Shown: one piece after another, positions 51,350-61,900 of the stretch
How the letters are laid out: each line of letters starts with the position of its first letter
Numbering within the stretch: position 1 is the stretch's first letter
Assembly: GCA_009741485.1 (NCBI GenBank)
Contig: CM019217.1
Coordinates: 41,183,336-41,247,335 of the forward strand
Direction of reading: 5' to 3'
Source of the DNA: Malurus cyaneus samueli
Lineage: Eukaryota; Chordata; Aves; Passeriformes; Maluridae
DNA: 64,000 nt
The notes under the pieces: generated by a model
Database searches by the model: none
What the model was told of the DNA's origin: nothing
The model's input: only the letters and a program-made list of their open reading frames with translations
Made by a program: the position numbers and the translations under genes

Positions 51350-52298
51350 AACATGGGATCCACTGTGAGTGACAAATTTGCAAGGGAGATGGAGCAGAGT
51401 CCTTGGTGAAACAAATAGAACACTTGCAGCATGGTGACAGAACCATGTCAGTGGTTGCCAGAGCAAATGGCTATTGGGATCAGGAGTTTTCTTAAATTTA
51501 GGACCCAACACAACAAATTCCCCCATTCTATCCCCAGGTAAGTATCTTATTGGGCTGGAGCTAAGGTCAGATACCATGGAGCAAGGTGAACCCTCCATAA
51601 TCCTCACTAAATCCCTAAGTGACCTCTCTAGAGCTGGCACAAAAGCTGTGTGCACATGACCATGCAAATGAGAACCCCATGATGTCCCACAATCTGCTAC
51701 AGTAGATTTCACACTGTTAAAACCACTGATTAGAGGAACCATGGCAATGCTTAAACCTTAGCTAGCTGCAAAAACTGGATGAGATGAAAAGAGATAATGA
51801 ATATCATAAAAACAACTCCCTAAATGGGTGGAATTAATGTGAGGCATTGCTAAGTGCAGCTGTGAAATGGGCTGGGACCAAGCACCAGCTCAAAAACAAA
51901 GACTCCAAGGGAGGAGATCACAAAGACCAGTGAAAGAGGGAAGAAAAACTAGATCAATGATAAAAAAAAAGTAAGAACTCTTGAACAGAATCGGAAGAAC
52001 AGAGAAATTAATTATGGTTGGATTCCCCAAGCATTCCTAGGTATTCCTATAACCTCAATTCAAGGCCAGCCTACTGCCATTACAGTGAGTCTGAATGAAG
52101 CATTCCATAAAAAGAAGATAACAGCAAAAGGAAGAAGCATATTTTAACCCTCTAAAAAGGGCGGCAACCCCTTCCTCCCACATTTCAGGCCATTAAGTGA
52201 GAAAATGAGTAACTGGGTCTGATTGTACAGGATGTGGAGGCTGATCAGAGGATAGTATATGATGGCCCATATATTTTAACCCCAGTTAGTCCTCAGGG

Positions 52299-52400
52299 AC
52301 AATTGGTGAGTTTTTAATAAACACAGGAGCACAAATTTCAATGGTAACACAAGATGCCAAGAAGCAAGGCATGATATCCATATGGCAAACAGTTGAGGCG
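52299..52400 (+). pseudogene. Retroviral protease remnant
   Basis: In the plus frame starting at 52299, the codons at 52320-52331 read NTGA, where active aspartic proteases of retroviruses carry DTGA. They are preceded by a hydrophobic segment and followed by a QIS-type segment, as expected. The catalytic Asp is therefore replaced by Asn. The frame is closed by stops soon after. Retroviral protease cleaves Gag-Pol during maturation; this copy cannot. Confidence 0.65.
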
Positions 52401-52829
52401 AGCAGTGTGAACTGCACAAGTGTTGTGTGTTAAATTGCCAAGGGCATTTACGGCTCCCTGAGGAGAGGCACATGGCAATTGCTCACTTCCCAGTTAAAGG
52501 CAATCATGAAAATATTTTAGGTTTTATGTTTTAAATGGAGACACATGGCACATGAAGACAGGCAGTGCATGTTGCTTTGGCTCAGACAGAAACAGGGAAG
52601 CTGCTCTGTGGCTACAATACACAGCCCCTGCACCACCTGACACAAAAATTCCTGACACATCGCAGTATCCAGTCTCTGTTGTGGCATGAAATAGAATTTC
52701 TTAAATCACAGCTGGAGTGGGAAAAAGACAAACATCTCCAGAACCACTCCCCATTACAATACAGCCCTAATAACAGTTGCTGTACCAAACACTGCAAACT
52801 TAACATCTATCTTGCAAGCAGCTGCACAC

Positions 52830-53340
52830 CCCTTCATGGGCAGGATTCAGTACAAATGTTCTTTCTGTATTCCTTGAAGGAGAAGGATAAAGAGAAGTTT
52901 GCTTGGGAGGGCACACAATATGGCTTAACAGATTTTCATAAGGGTATAAATACTCACCCACCACCACTTACACTGCACTTGCTGAACTTTTACAGACAGT
53001 CTCACTCCCCCAAGATATGAAACTGTACCAATATCTCAGTGAGATTTGGACTAGAGAAACTTCTCCTGAGAAGGTGGGGAAAGCAGAAGGAGTAGCATGG
53101 CAAGTGCTCAATAAAACAGAAATTGAGATTTCACCCAGAAAATGTCACAGACCAAGTAAAGTAATATTTTTAGGTACTTGATGAATAGCAGGCAGAACAG
53201 TGATTCCTTCAGATACCTTACTAAAAATCAAAGAGATGTAAATGCCTCAACTGAGAAAGGAATTGCAATAATTAATGGGAATTTTAGGAGGGTATTTAGA
53301 TATTGGAGGGTGTTTCATCATTTCCCATCCATTATACTCA
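52830..53340 (+). pseudogene. Retroviral reverse-transcriptase remnant
   Basis: Several short blocks line up with the palm and connection parts of retroviral reverse transcriptase, spread over two frames. The 151-codon frame 52565-53020 contains the block resembling the FF-x-x-x-L...EKFAFxW segment at about 52859-52915. The adjoining frame holds GYKYSP at 52942-52959, just after an in-frame stop (52939-52941) where the LPQG turn belongs. It also holds YLSE at 53032-53043 in place of the catalytic YxDD, and a FLG block at 53161-53178 followed by two stops. The block at 53245-53340 resembles the region leading into the connection domain. Both catalytic aspartates of the YxDD box are lost. Confidence 0.7.
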
Positions 53341-53440
53341 CTCTTTGGTTCCCCTGGCATGCTCACATTCTGTCCGTAATAGTTTATGTGATCTTGAAAG
53401 ATTTTCAGTTCTAAACGTAAGTGGGAGCAGCGGAGCTCCT

Positions 53441-55263
53441 TTTAATGTGACATGAAGGTTACTTGGTAATCACACACCAGTCTTCCAAAGCTCTGATCAG
53501 AAAGTGATGCACAAAAGGCCAACATTTGATGGTTTTTACTGACCTGATGAAACATTCTTAAAAGGGTGTATTTCTTCTGATGTCAAGAGGGCATGGGCTC
53601 AAATTAACTCTGTGCTTAAGGACTCTGATTCATCAGACCTTCCAGTACTTCATTTGCAAACCAAATTGCGGAGTGTACCTCTGCTTTAATGTTAGTCTAC
53701 CCACATTAGAAAAATCGGGGAGGATATCTTGAAGTGATTAAATGCCAGTGTAATGAACTTCATATACTGAAAGGCAAAAATGCCAAGGAGTCTATGTTTT
53801 AATACGTGTTCCATAACAGGAGTGAAGAAGGCTGAAGACAAAATTTGTGCTGCAACCAATTAATTAAAAAGAAAATTCTACCAGAACAGCTTGGGTAGGC
53901 AAACACTTCTGACTCTATGATAAGGACAATAGAAAATACAAAGCAAACCAGGATTGACATATTTCTTGTGGTAATGGGCATTTGAAACCTGTGGGCAGCT
54001 GAAAGGTCAAAGTGTACAGAGTCTCTGCATGTGTCTTGCTCATGTATTTTCCCAATCTACAGCATGAATTGTTTCATCCAGACTTTGAGTTGACCTACTG
54101 TTCCATAGGAATGAACACTGGCATGAAGGGTATATTGAATGCCTAGAATAAATCATACAAATTTTTGCTGCTTATTCACTTCATTATGAGACAGGGTCTT
54201 AGCTACAGTCAATGACAGAAAAAAAAAAAGTGAGTCACCAGCACTTTTTAACAGTCTAGGTTGGCTCAGCCATTACCCAAATAGAGTTACTACCTCGGTA
54301 GTTTTGCTATTCTAGGTGATGGAGAGCTAACAACAGAAGAAGTGTCTTAATAAAAGCTTCTATTTTCTTTGTTGTCATACACATGTCATGATCAGAAAAA
54401 TGATAGAATGCTGTTCTTGATCTACTATATAATTTTTCTATTATCTTATACTTTCTCAATCATTAAAGCATTGTATAGACATGAGAATTTCACAGCTCAT
54501 TCAAAATCAGGAATAAATTTTACCATCAACTTTCTTAGTGTGAGATCTCCCCAACAACAAGGCCAATCATTTAACAGGAGTTTTACATTAATATAATTTA
54601 ACTGAGCACAGGCTGCACTTACTCCTCTTTATATTTCAGGTGACAGAGTTAAAGTGAGAGAATCAGCCTTTGTTCATAATCAAATATGAATGAATCCAAA
54701 CCAAAACAAAAACTAGCACTTCAATAAATAAAATCACTACTGCCCATGATGCCTTCTTTGCTCAAAAATAAAGAAGCTCTAACAGGATTTGCATTTTTCT
54801 CTCCTGTTTTTTTTTCTTTTAATCTCTGTTCTAAGTTCTTTTATAAAGTCACTAGAAAGGTGAGTCTTTACAAGGCTTCTGCTCCATTTTTACTGGCAAA
54901 GATCTACAGACAACATATTAGAATATACTAGGTGCAAAAAAGTCCCAAGTTCTCTAACAGTTTGTTCACTGTGGACTGAACCTCCTCAATATTTCATACA
55001 ACAAAAAAAGGAACGACAAGTAACACTATTAGTAGCTCACAGTGTATTAAGGATATGCCTCAGTAATGGCTCTTTTTAACTATTCTGTTTGCCTCTCCCT
55101 TATTCAACCAGTACTATGATTATCTGACAGTTGGTTGATGTCTTCCACAAAATAAGCACCTCAGTGACTAAAGCCAGGCAAAGAAACAGGACACCAAGCA
55201 ACATGTAGAAATGTTAGCATACAAAACCTGTGTTGCAGTTTCTGATAATAATTTACCAATCTA
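53441..55263. other. Unassigned AT-rich non-coding DNA
   Basis: If the retroviral relic continued (RNase H, integrase, env), I could not recognise it here. An A11 run lies near 54221-54231. Frames are short and without resemblance to known proteins. Confidence 0.55.
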
Positions 55264-55430
55264 ACAGAATCACAGCATCTGCTGATTTGGAAGGGACTCA
55301 AAGGATCATCGAGTTCAACTCTAAGCCTTCCACAGGACAGCCCTGAGAGTCACACCATGTGCCTGAGAGCATTGTCCAAATGCCTCTTGAACTCAGACTG
55401 GCTTGGTGCTATGATTACTTCCCTAGAGAA
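55264..55430 (-). mobile_element. CR1 LINE 3' tail fragment
   Basis: Plus-strand hallmarks in order: ACAGAATCACAGCATCTGCT, TTGGAAGGGACTCAAAGGAT, CATCGAGTTCAACTCTAAGC, then ACACCATGTGCCTGAGAGCA and a degenerate TGCCTCTTGAACTC. The element lies on the minus strand and is 5'-truncated at about 170 bp. Its wording (GTTCAACTC then CACAGGA then CCATGTGCCTGAGA) is shared with the longer copy at 60995-61900, so both belong to the same subfamily. Confidence 0.92.
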
Positions 55431-58400
55431 GTAAATTATTAGTTCATTATTATCCCTAAGATTAAATCATTTATTTCTAATAAATTCAGTCCACAAGTTG
55501 TAATGAGCTGTTGAAACACAAAAATAGTGTTCTATTTTTTTTTGTTCATGGAAGTTCTACTTCTTTGCTTTTTTGTTAACTCCTGTGTTAGGGCACTGAT
55601 GAGTACAAAAGGTCAATAACTTTGTAGTCTGCAGTGACTGAAGTGAGAAGCTGAAGTGAGGAAGTAAAGTTTTTCAGACATCCTTTGTTAATCATCCTAA
55701 AGTGCCAAAAAGAGAGTAACTCTCTTTTTCATAGACAGACTGGCACATTTGAAAGAAAAAGGACAGCTTCCACACGCACAGTCATTAGACAAGGAGATTA
55801 TTTAGGATTTTTAATGTTTGAGTAAGAGAGCTTTGTCATGTAGGAAAGTATAAAATGGCAGAGATCTCATTCAGAAATAGGCACTGTGTAAGAGCAAAGC
55901 TCTGCAGCATGGATAAAAAACCAACATGGTGCAACCCATCATCATATATGGGATAAGCTTGAATAAATTGGTGATTAAATACTCTGGAAAAAGCATATGT
56001 TTTAATATCAGTGTGTCTTTGACCTGGAGCATGAGTGTGTTCTAAATGTAGTCAGCATGACTCCAGATTTAAAATTTTAACATTTTAAATACTATCTGGA
56101 TAAGAATTTAAGCTGACATAGATATAACATATATTACAAACACCAAGTTAGGTCACAAAACTCCAAATACCAAAATTTTTCTTACCCACTACAACATTCC
56201 TGTTTCTTAATATAACAGCCACCCTCCATTCAGCTCCAAAGGAACTCTGGAGAATACTCTTTCCTGGGAGTTAGGATGAGTAATCTTTGTTAACCATGCA
56301 GCACACTCTGTTTAAGTTTCTTGAATTAAAAGGGCAAAGGATGCTTCACTGTTGATGTGTGCTAGTGACCCAACCTACCTCTCTAGCCCAAGGTATCAAG
56401 TATTTCTTCTCTTCTATCGTCTTCAGGTGAGTGGGTTTTCCCCCACATTATGAATGCTTTCTTTGCACCAAGTTATCTCTGTGTCTTCTTTACAGTGTCC
56501 CTTCAACTATTTATCACACAAGCACAGCTCATTTTAGTTGAAACAGGTACACAAGTACTCACACTAACTTCAGCCAGAAACACAAAATAACCTCTAACAG
56601 ACAGGCACTTTCATCAGAGTGTTGCCTATAATCAAAATAGGAAAAAACTCTTGCAGCAGTGTTAGAACAGTAAAGTGAAAAAAAAACAGACCATTTGAAA
56701 GCTTCCAAGCATCCTGGTGGTGATGGGGCATACCCAACACCCAGTTTTCACAACTTTATGAGGTTACCTAATTAAGATATCAAACAGGTACATCCAATAG
56801 GAAATTCAGTTGCCCCAGTAACTCACCTCTGGGTCCCAGTCCAAGGGCTTCTTTGCCCCACTTTTTGTTTGGACTTCTCAGGTTTTGGCAGGAAAACAAA
56901 ATGTTCCTCTTCTAGGTCCTCTTGGGGAAAGTAAGACTATATGATATTTCAGGAATGTGCTTAGAAGGTCAGGTTATTGTTTTAAAATCTAAGAGAAAGG
57001 TAGGAAATATTCTAGAGTTAATTAAGGAGATATGTAATTATATAATAGTAGTTTACAGAGCTACAAATATATGAAAAATATACATAGAGCAAAGATCTTT
57101 TGGGCCTCAAAAGTAATTCCTTTTCTTGGCACAGCTGACATGGTTACTCATTTGTCCCAGAAAACAAATTAATTCCTCCAGTAGATCACAATACAAAACT
57201 GAGCTAATAATGAGAGATACATACAAATTATTATCTATTTCCTCGACAGTAATATGAGTTTCTGCATTCTGACCAGTCACATCCCAAGGTCAATAATTCA
57301 GCACTTCTGCAGCAGCACTGAGAAAGGAATCCATCTATTTAGTCTCCGTTCCACAGTTCTTACCCACTGAGCATTTTTTCATTTTTGCAAGGTTTATTTA
57401 TAGAGAGAGATGTTATAAGTGCTCAGTGAAAGCTACAAACCAGCCTTCCTGTAGTTTTACAGAATAATCTATTCAGTGTCAGATCAGCTGGAAAACCAAA
57501 CAAATACAAAACATTGTTGAATGAATTATCATCTGTTTACATACTATCCAGACAGACATGATTGCTTACATCTGGAAAGACAGGAGGGACAAGACCAAGT
57601 GAAGTCTGCAATAGGTTTGAAACAGACAAATCTTGAACTTGTTCCTTTCAAGTCTTCCGATATTGAAAAAGTGACTTGGGATTTCAGGGGAACAAAAAAG
57701 TAGGTCTTCTCTTTGCAAAAAGTACGTATCAGCAATGTTTGGCTTCAGATCAGGAAATAAATGTCCAATTATTAAAGGTACCTTAAGATTCCAGTCATCA
57801 TTTCATCATTTCCTGCACAGAAGGGGAAGAGAAAATGTGTAAGGATTGCGTGACTAAAGCAAAATTCTTCACCTGGCCAAGAGGGGACCACACAGGCCAG
57901 GACCACACAGCAGCCAAGCCCAGGACAGCTCCCCTTCTCAACTGTGAGGGTGCCAGTTGTACATGGTACAACCACAGCCTGACATGATCATCAGCCTCCT
58001 ACAGGCCTTGGCCCTCTGTTAAAGGTTTGCTGTTTACTGCTGCTGCGGTCTCAAGCAAATGGATTTGGTGCTTCCATGAGTAACTGCACTGATCAAAGAG
58101 TGTAAATATTCCTGTGCGGAACTTAACTGGTTGTAATTCCTCCTGCATTTTCACTAACCATGCATTCTGTGATGGATCAGTAGGAGTCACTAGTTCCACT
58201 AGTGGCCACTACTTTTTCCAGAAGACATAATTGAAAATATCTGAAATTCCAAGCAAGTTCAATTCCTACAGAAGAAATCAAGTTCCTAAATGCCAAGGAT
58301 CCCAAAACTGCCTTTTCCTTCCCCACCACATCTAAGCCAGCTAGGTCGTGTCACCAGCACAATTTCTGTGTAGCACAGTTAAATGATTGGCAGCTTGGTG

Positions 58401-60590
58401 ATGTTTGCATACTTGTGGATGTGCTTCTCCATCCCACATGGTTCTTGAAGACTGCATTCCTTAGGATGTTAGCAGAAGATACTCCATATCAAAGAATATC
58501 CCTCAGGACAAGTTATAGTTTGTTAGTTCCTCTGACTTGTTTCTGCTATATTGACATTGATAAATATAAATCCCCATTAGACAATCAGATTAATTAATTT
58601 ACTTCTTAAATGTCTTTTACAATTACAAAGAAATAATTTTCAGGGCTAAATCAATGTCTAAACTAGATGCATTTTCCTCCAGAGAACTGGAATAAATACT
58701 TACTTACACTTCAGCTCTCTAATAGGCTGTTTTAAAGAAGGAGTACTTATTTTAATGTTGAGCTGAACAAGAGCAAGACAGCTTTGTGGTTTAGACAGCA
58801 ATTTTTTTCCAAGCAAACTTGGATCACTAATTTCTTCTGGAATTGGAAAAAAAATCAACATACCGTGCAGTATTCAGATGGAGTATGACTTATTTCAATT
58901 CAGTTTTATTAAGCAGAAATGAATTATCAGTTTATTCTGACTGCATATAATTTTTAAGTTGTAAGGAAGCAAATAAATAAACATGAATTGATTTAACTTT
59001 CTTTTTTTACTAACATATAGTCTGCTATACCTCACTCTAATAGTACACACAAACACATCAATAACAAATTCACTCATCCCAGATGCTGATTATTTTTATC
59101 ACTAATATTTAATCATATCTCTTTTCATAAAAAAATTATTAAAACAAAAAAGGAAACTTTAACGCTTATCTGTACCAAATATTAAGGCTACAAGGAAGAA
59201 CAACTCCAAGACATTTGATTGCCTTAAAACTGGGGTTTGTTGCAGTGTTTGGAAGAAGAATTCACTTGCTCTCCTTCCCTATGACTAAATTGAAAACTAT
59301 AATGATTCTTATTCTAAAATTGCTTTTTTTTGCCATTACCTCTGCTTTAACCTGTATGCTGTAAATAAGCATTGACCAAATCTGGTTTTACTTAACTTCA
59401 CTGTTTCCAACACTGTGCTGAACATCCATGCATACAATCTTCTCCTGCCTTCCGGATCTGGTATGTAACCAAACACACAAGAGCTACTATGTTTGGAAAG
59501 CTAATGTAGGATAACGCTTGAATTTCCTTAGGTATCGCTTGTTGCTCCCATGAAAAATAATGCAAAATTCTCAAATACTTCTATAAAATATAATCTGGCA
59601 GTTATCTGAAGGAAACCTGCTGAACACTCAGTGAAAAAAAAAAATAAAAAAAAAAAATAAAAAAAAAAAAAAAAAAAACAAACCACCAAGCCTGCTGTAA
59701 AGTTTTCGCTTTATGAAACTCTGTCAGAGGGCCATGACATTGAGTGAGATGAAAAGGGACATAAAAAGGGACATAGATAATTCCCATTTCCAGTGAAAGC
59801 TCTAGCTGCTACAAACAAAAGAAGGGATCTCAATTCCACAATGAGAGCTGAAATTCATATCTAGATGATAGAAAAAGCCTGATGAAGGGAGGGTAAGGAA
59901 GTATTCTGTGGTTGAAAGGAGAAAACAGTATGAGAGCTCAATGTAATTTGACAGAAAAATATATCGCTGTTCTTCTGTATTGTGATACATACCATGCAAT
60001 CATTTAAAGAATTCTTTTAATCCCCTACAGATTCCGTTGGCCTAGCAAAGCTGTATCCTCACTTCGAGCTCCAAGAAAAACCAAAGGTTTTTAAGGAGTT
60101 TCCAGACTCACTTTTACATCCAAGATCTTTCTTCTTGTATGGATCATCCACAGCAGAGATAGCAGGTGTTTGTAAAATTGGACTGCTTATCAGAAGAATA
60201 TTCTAACAGACTTCACATAATTTCAGAATGAATTTATTTACTCCCAGTCCTGGTAAATATGTATCAGCCTGAAAATGCTACCTTTGTTTGGCCCAGATGA
60301 TTCAGGTTGCATGCACTTGGTTAGATAGAATGATGCTTTATACTGCTTTCCCCATTTCCAGAGACAGATTTTTACTTATTTTGCTCCCACTGGAAAGATT
60401 CCAAAGTAAATACCCATTCTTTCTGCAATTCTTACTGAAAATGTGATGACTGCTGCTTTGCAAACTATCCCACTGGAACCCTGTAGGACATCTGGCGTTC
60501 AGGTGATTTTGTGTGGATACTCATTATTGCAATCTAAATTTAAAATCATCTGGCATTATCACTTTGCTACAAATTTCCCACTTCAGCTGT
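55431..60590. other. Unassigned mostly AT-rich DNA with one GC-richer island
   Basis: No gene recognised. A GC-richer island lies at about 57830-58220. It includes a 15-bp-period duplication (GGACCACACAG at 57885-57895 and 57900-57910) and a 7-bp hairpin GTTGTAC/GTACAAC near 57956-57972. Two minus-strand frames of 66-67 codons lie in the island, separated by a stop; I do not recognise them. An A-rich tract lies at 59634-59679. Confidence 0.5.
59634..59679. repeat. A-rich tract
   Basis: Runs of 9, 12 and 20 A's separated by single T's, flanked by ordinary sequence. No transposon body adjoins it. Confidence 0.92.
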
Positions 60591-60702
60591 ATCATAAAAT
60601 TATGGAATAATTTAAGTTGGAAGAGATCTTTGGAGGTCATGTAAGCCAACCTACAAACATACACAATCAAGAACAGAGACATTGTCTCAGGACAACCTGT
60701 TT
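60591..60702 (-). mobile_element. CR1 LINE 3' tail fragment
   Basis: The plus strand begins ATCATAAAATTATGGAATAA, then TTTAAGTTGGAAGAGATCTT, TGGAGGTCATGTAAGCCAAC and, further in, CTCAGGACAACCTG. This is a reversed, 5'-truncated CR1 end of about 110 bp. Its wording differs from the copy that starts 300 bp further on, so they are separate insertions. Confidence 0.88.
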
Positions 60703-60994
60703 CACTTTTCACAGCTTTACAAAAGGGTTGATCTTCCCAAAAAGCTTTTGATGGATTGGGCTGTGGGTGTCACAGAAACCAGTATTATGTATTTGTAGAT
60801 AGGTTATACATAAGTAGTCTGATAATAAGAAGTCCAACTAGACTTGACTTCTTTCTTTTTAATAACTATTGAATTTGTTCATGTCTGAACCTATCTTTCA
60901 TTCACCACTAAAGAAAAAAAGCCCTGTGTAAATAGTGTTGGTAAATATTGACACCCCTCAAAGAGGACACAGTGAATTTTCACCTGTATACATA
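60703..60994. other. Spacer between two CR1 copies
   Basis: About 290 bp of AT-rich sequence with no recognised feature. Confidence 0.6.
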
Positions 60995-61900
60995 AATATA
61001 GAACCATGGAATATGCTGACTTGGAAGGGACCCATGAAGATCATCAAGTTCAACTCCCAGCCCTACACAGGATACCCCAAAGTTTATTCCATGTGCCTGA
61101 GAACATTATCCAAACACTTCTTGAACTTGAGAGGCTTGATATAGTGACCACTTTCCTGGGGAGACTGTTTCAGTGCCCAACACCCTCTGGGTGAAAAACC
61201 TTTGCCTGATATCCAACCTAAATGTCCCCAAACTCAGCTTCATGCCATTTCCTTGAGTCCTGTCTATGGTCACAAGAGTGATGAGATCAGTACTTCCCCC
61301 TCTGCATCCCCTCATGAGAATGTTGAAGACAAAAATGAGCTCTCCCCTCAGACTCCTCCAGGCTGAGCAGACCAACTGACCTCAGCCACTCCTCATATGG
61401 CTTCTCCTCCAGAGCCTTCACCATCTTCACCTTTGGAGACACAAATAGCCTAATGTCTTTCCTATACTGTGCCACCCAGAACTGTCCCAGCACTGTCCCA
61501 CTACTCGAGATGAGGCTGCCCCAATGCAGAGCAGAGTGGGACAATCCCTCCCTTGCCTGGCTGGCGATGCTGTGCCTGATGCCCCCAGGACACTCGTGGC
61601 TGTCAGAGGACAATGACTCGTGTTCAACTTGCCATCACCAGGGCTCCCAGGTCGCTTCCTACAGCACTGCTCTCCAGCCTCTCATTCTCCCATTTATACA
61701 CACAGAGCCAGGGTTGCCCTGTTCCAGATGCAGAATCCGGCACTCGTTAAACTTCACATGGTTGGTGATTGCTCATCTCTAATTTGTAAAGGTCTCTCTT
61801 GACCTCAAGGGAGTCAACAGCTCCTCCCAATTCAGTGGTATTGGCAAACTTATTTAATATCCCTTCATGTCCTGTGTCCAAGTCATCCAAGAACTACTAA
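60995..61900 (-). mobile_element. CR1 LINE, 3' 0.9 kb including the end of ORF2
   Basis: The longest recent CR1 in the window, coding sense on the minus strand. It starts at the 3' end near 60995 (reversed terminal sequence, then GCTGACTTGGAAGGGACCCA) and runs into the C-terminal part of the reverse-transcriptase ORF. Minus-strand frames show FRLDIRQRFFTQRV (within 61106-61375) and QYRKDIRLF, then KPYEEWLRSVGLLSLEES (within 61287-61613). All are close to the conserved C-terminal region of avian CR1 ORF2. Frameshifts break the ORF. Similarity ends near 61900, where the plus strand reads AAGTCATCCAAGAACTACTA, so the copy is 5'-truncated. The plus-strand frames at 61453-61782 and 61620-61802 are antisense artefacts. 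Confidence 0.95.

Larger units (their letters stand above)
51350..53440 (+). pseudogene. Decayed endogenous retrovirus internal region (gag-pol relic)
   Basis: A plus-strand retroviral relic. The secure part is pol: a protease remnant (52299-52400) followed by reverse-transcriptase blocks (52830-53340), detailed separately. The three aligned pieces lie in three different frames with stops between them, so at least two frameshifts have occurred and nothing can be made. By position, 51350-52290 would be gag, but I see no convincing major-homology region or zinc knuckle, so that part is inference. No flanking LTR was recognised on either side. The motif set suggests a gamma- or ERVL-like rather than alpharetroviral pol, but the class is uncertain. 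The 140-codon frame on the opposite strand (51320-51742) is probably antisense chance. Confidence 0.65.

Noticed and set aside
51320..51742. 140-codon minus-strand open frame
   Set aside because: It lies antisense to the likely gag part of the retroviral relic and shows no domain that I recognise.
52565..53020. 151-codon plus-strand frame as a host gene
   Set aside because: Part of it aligns with retroviral reverse transcriptase and the rest is out of frame. It is a piece of the decayed pol region, not a host exon.
57772..57840. Splice-acceptor-like pyrimidine tract followed by CAG on the minus strand
   Set aside because: The tract is good, but the following sequence hits stops at once in two frames and gives no recognisable exon. 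Such acceptors are common by chance.
58186..58206. Second CTCF-like site (CCACTAGTGG)
   Set aside because: The core lacks one base of the CTCF spacing. It is a simple 10-bp palindrome.
61453..61782. 109-codon plus-strand frame
   Set aside because: It is the reverse strand of the CR1 ORF2 end.
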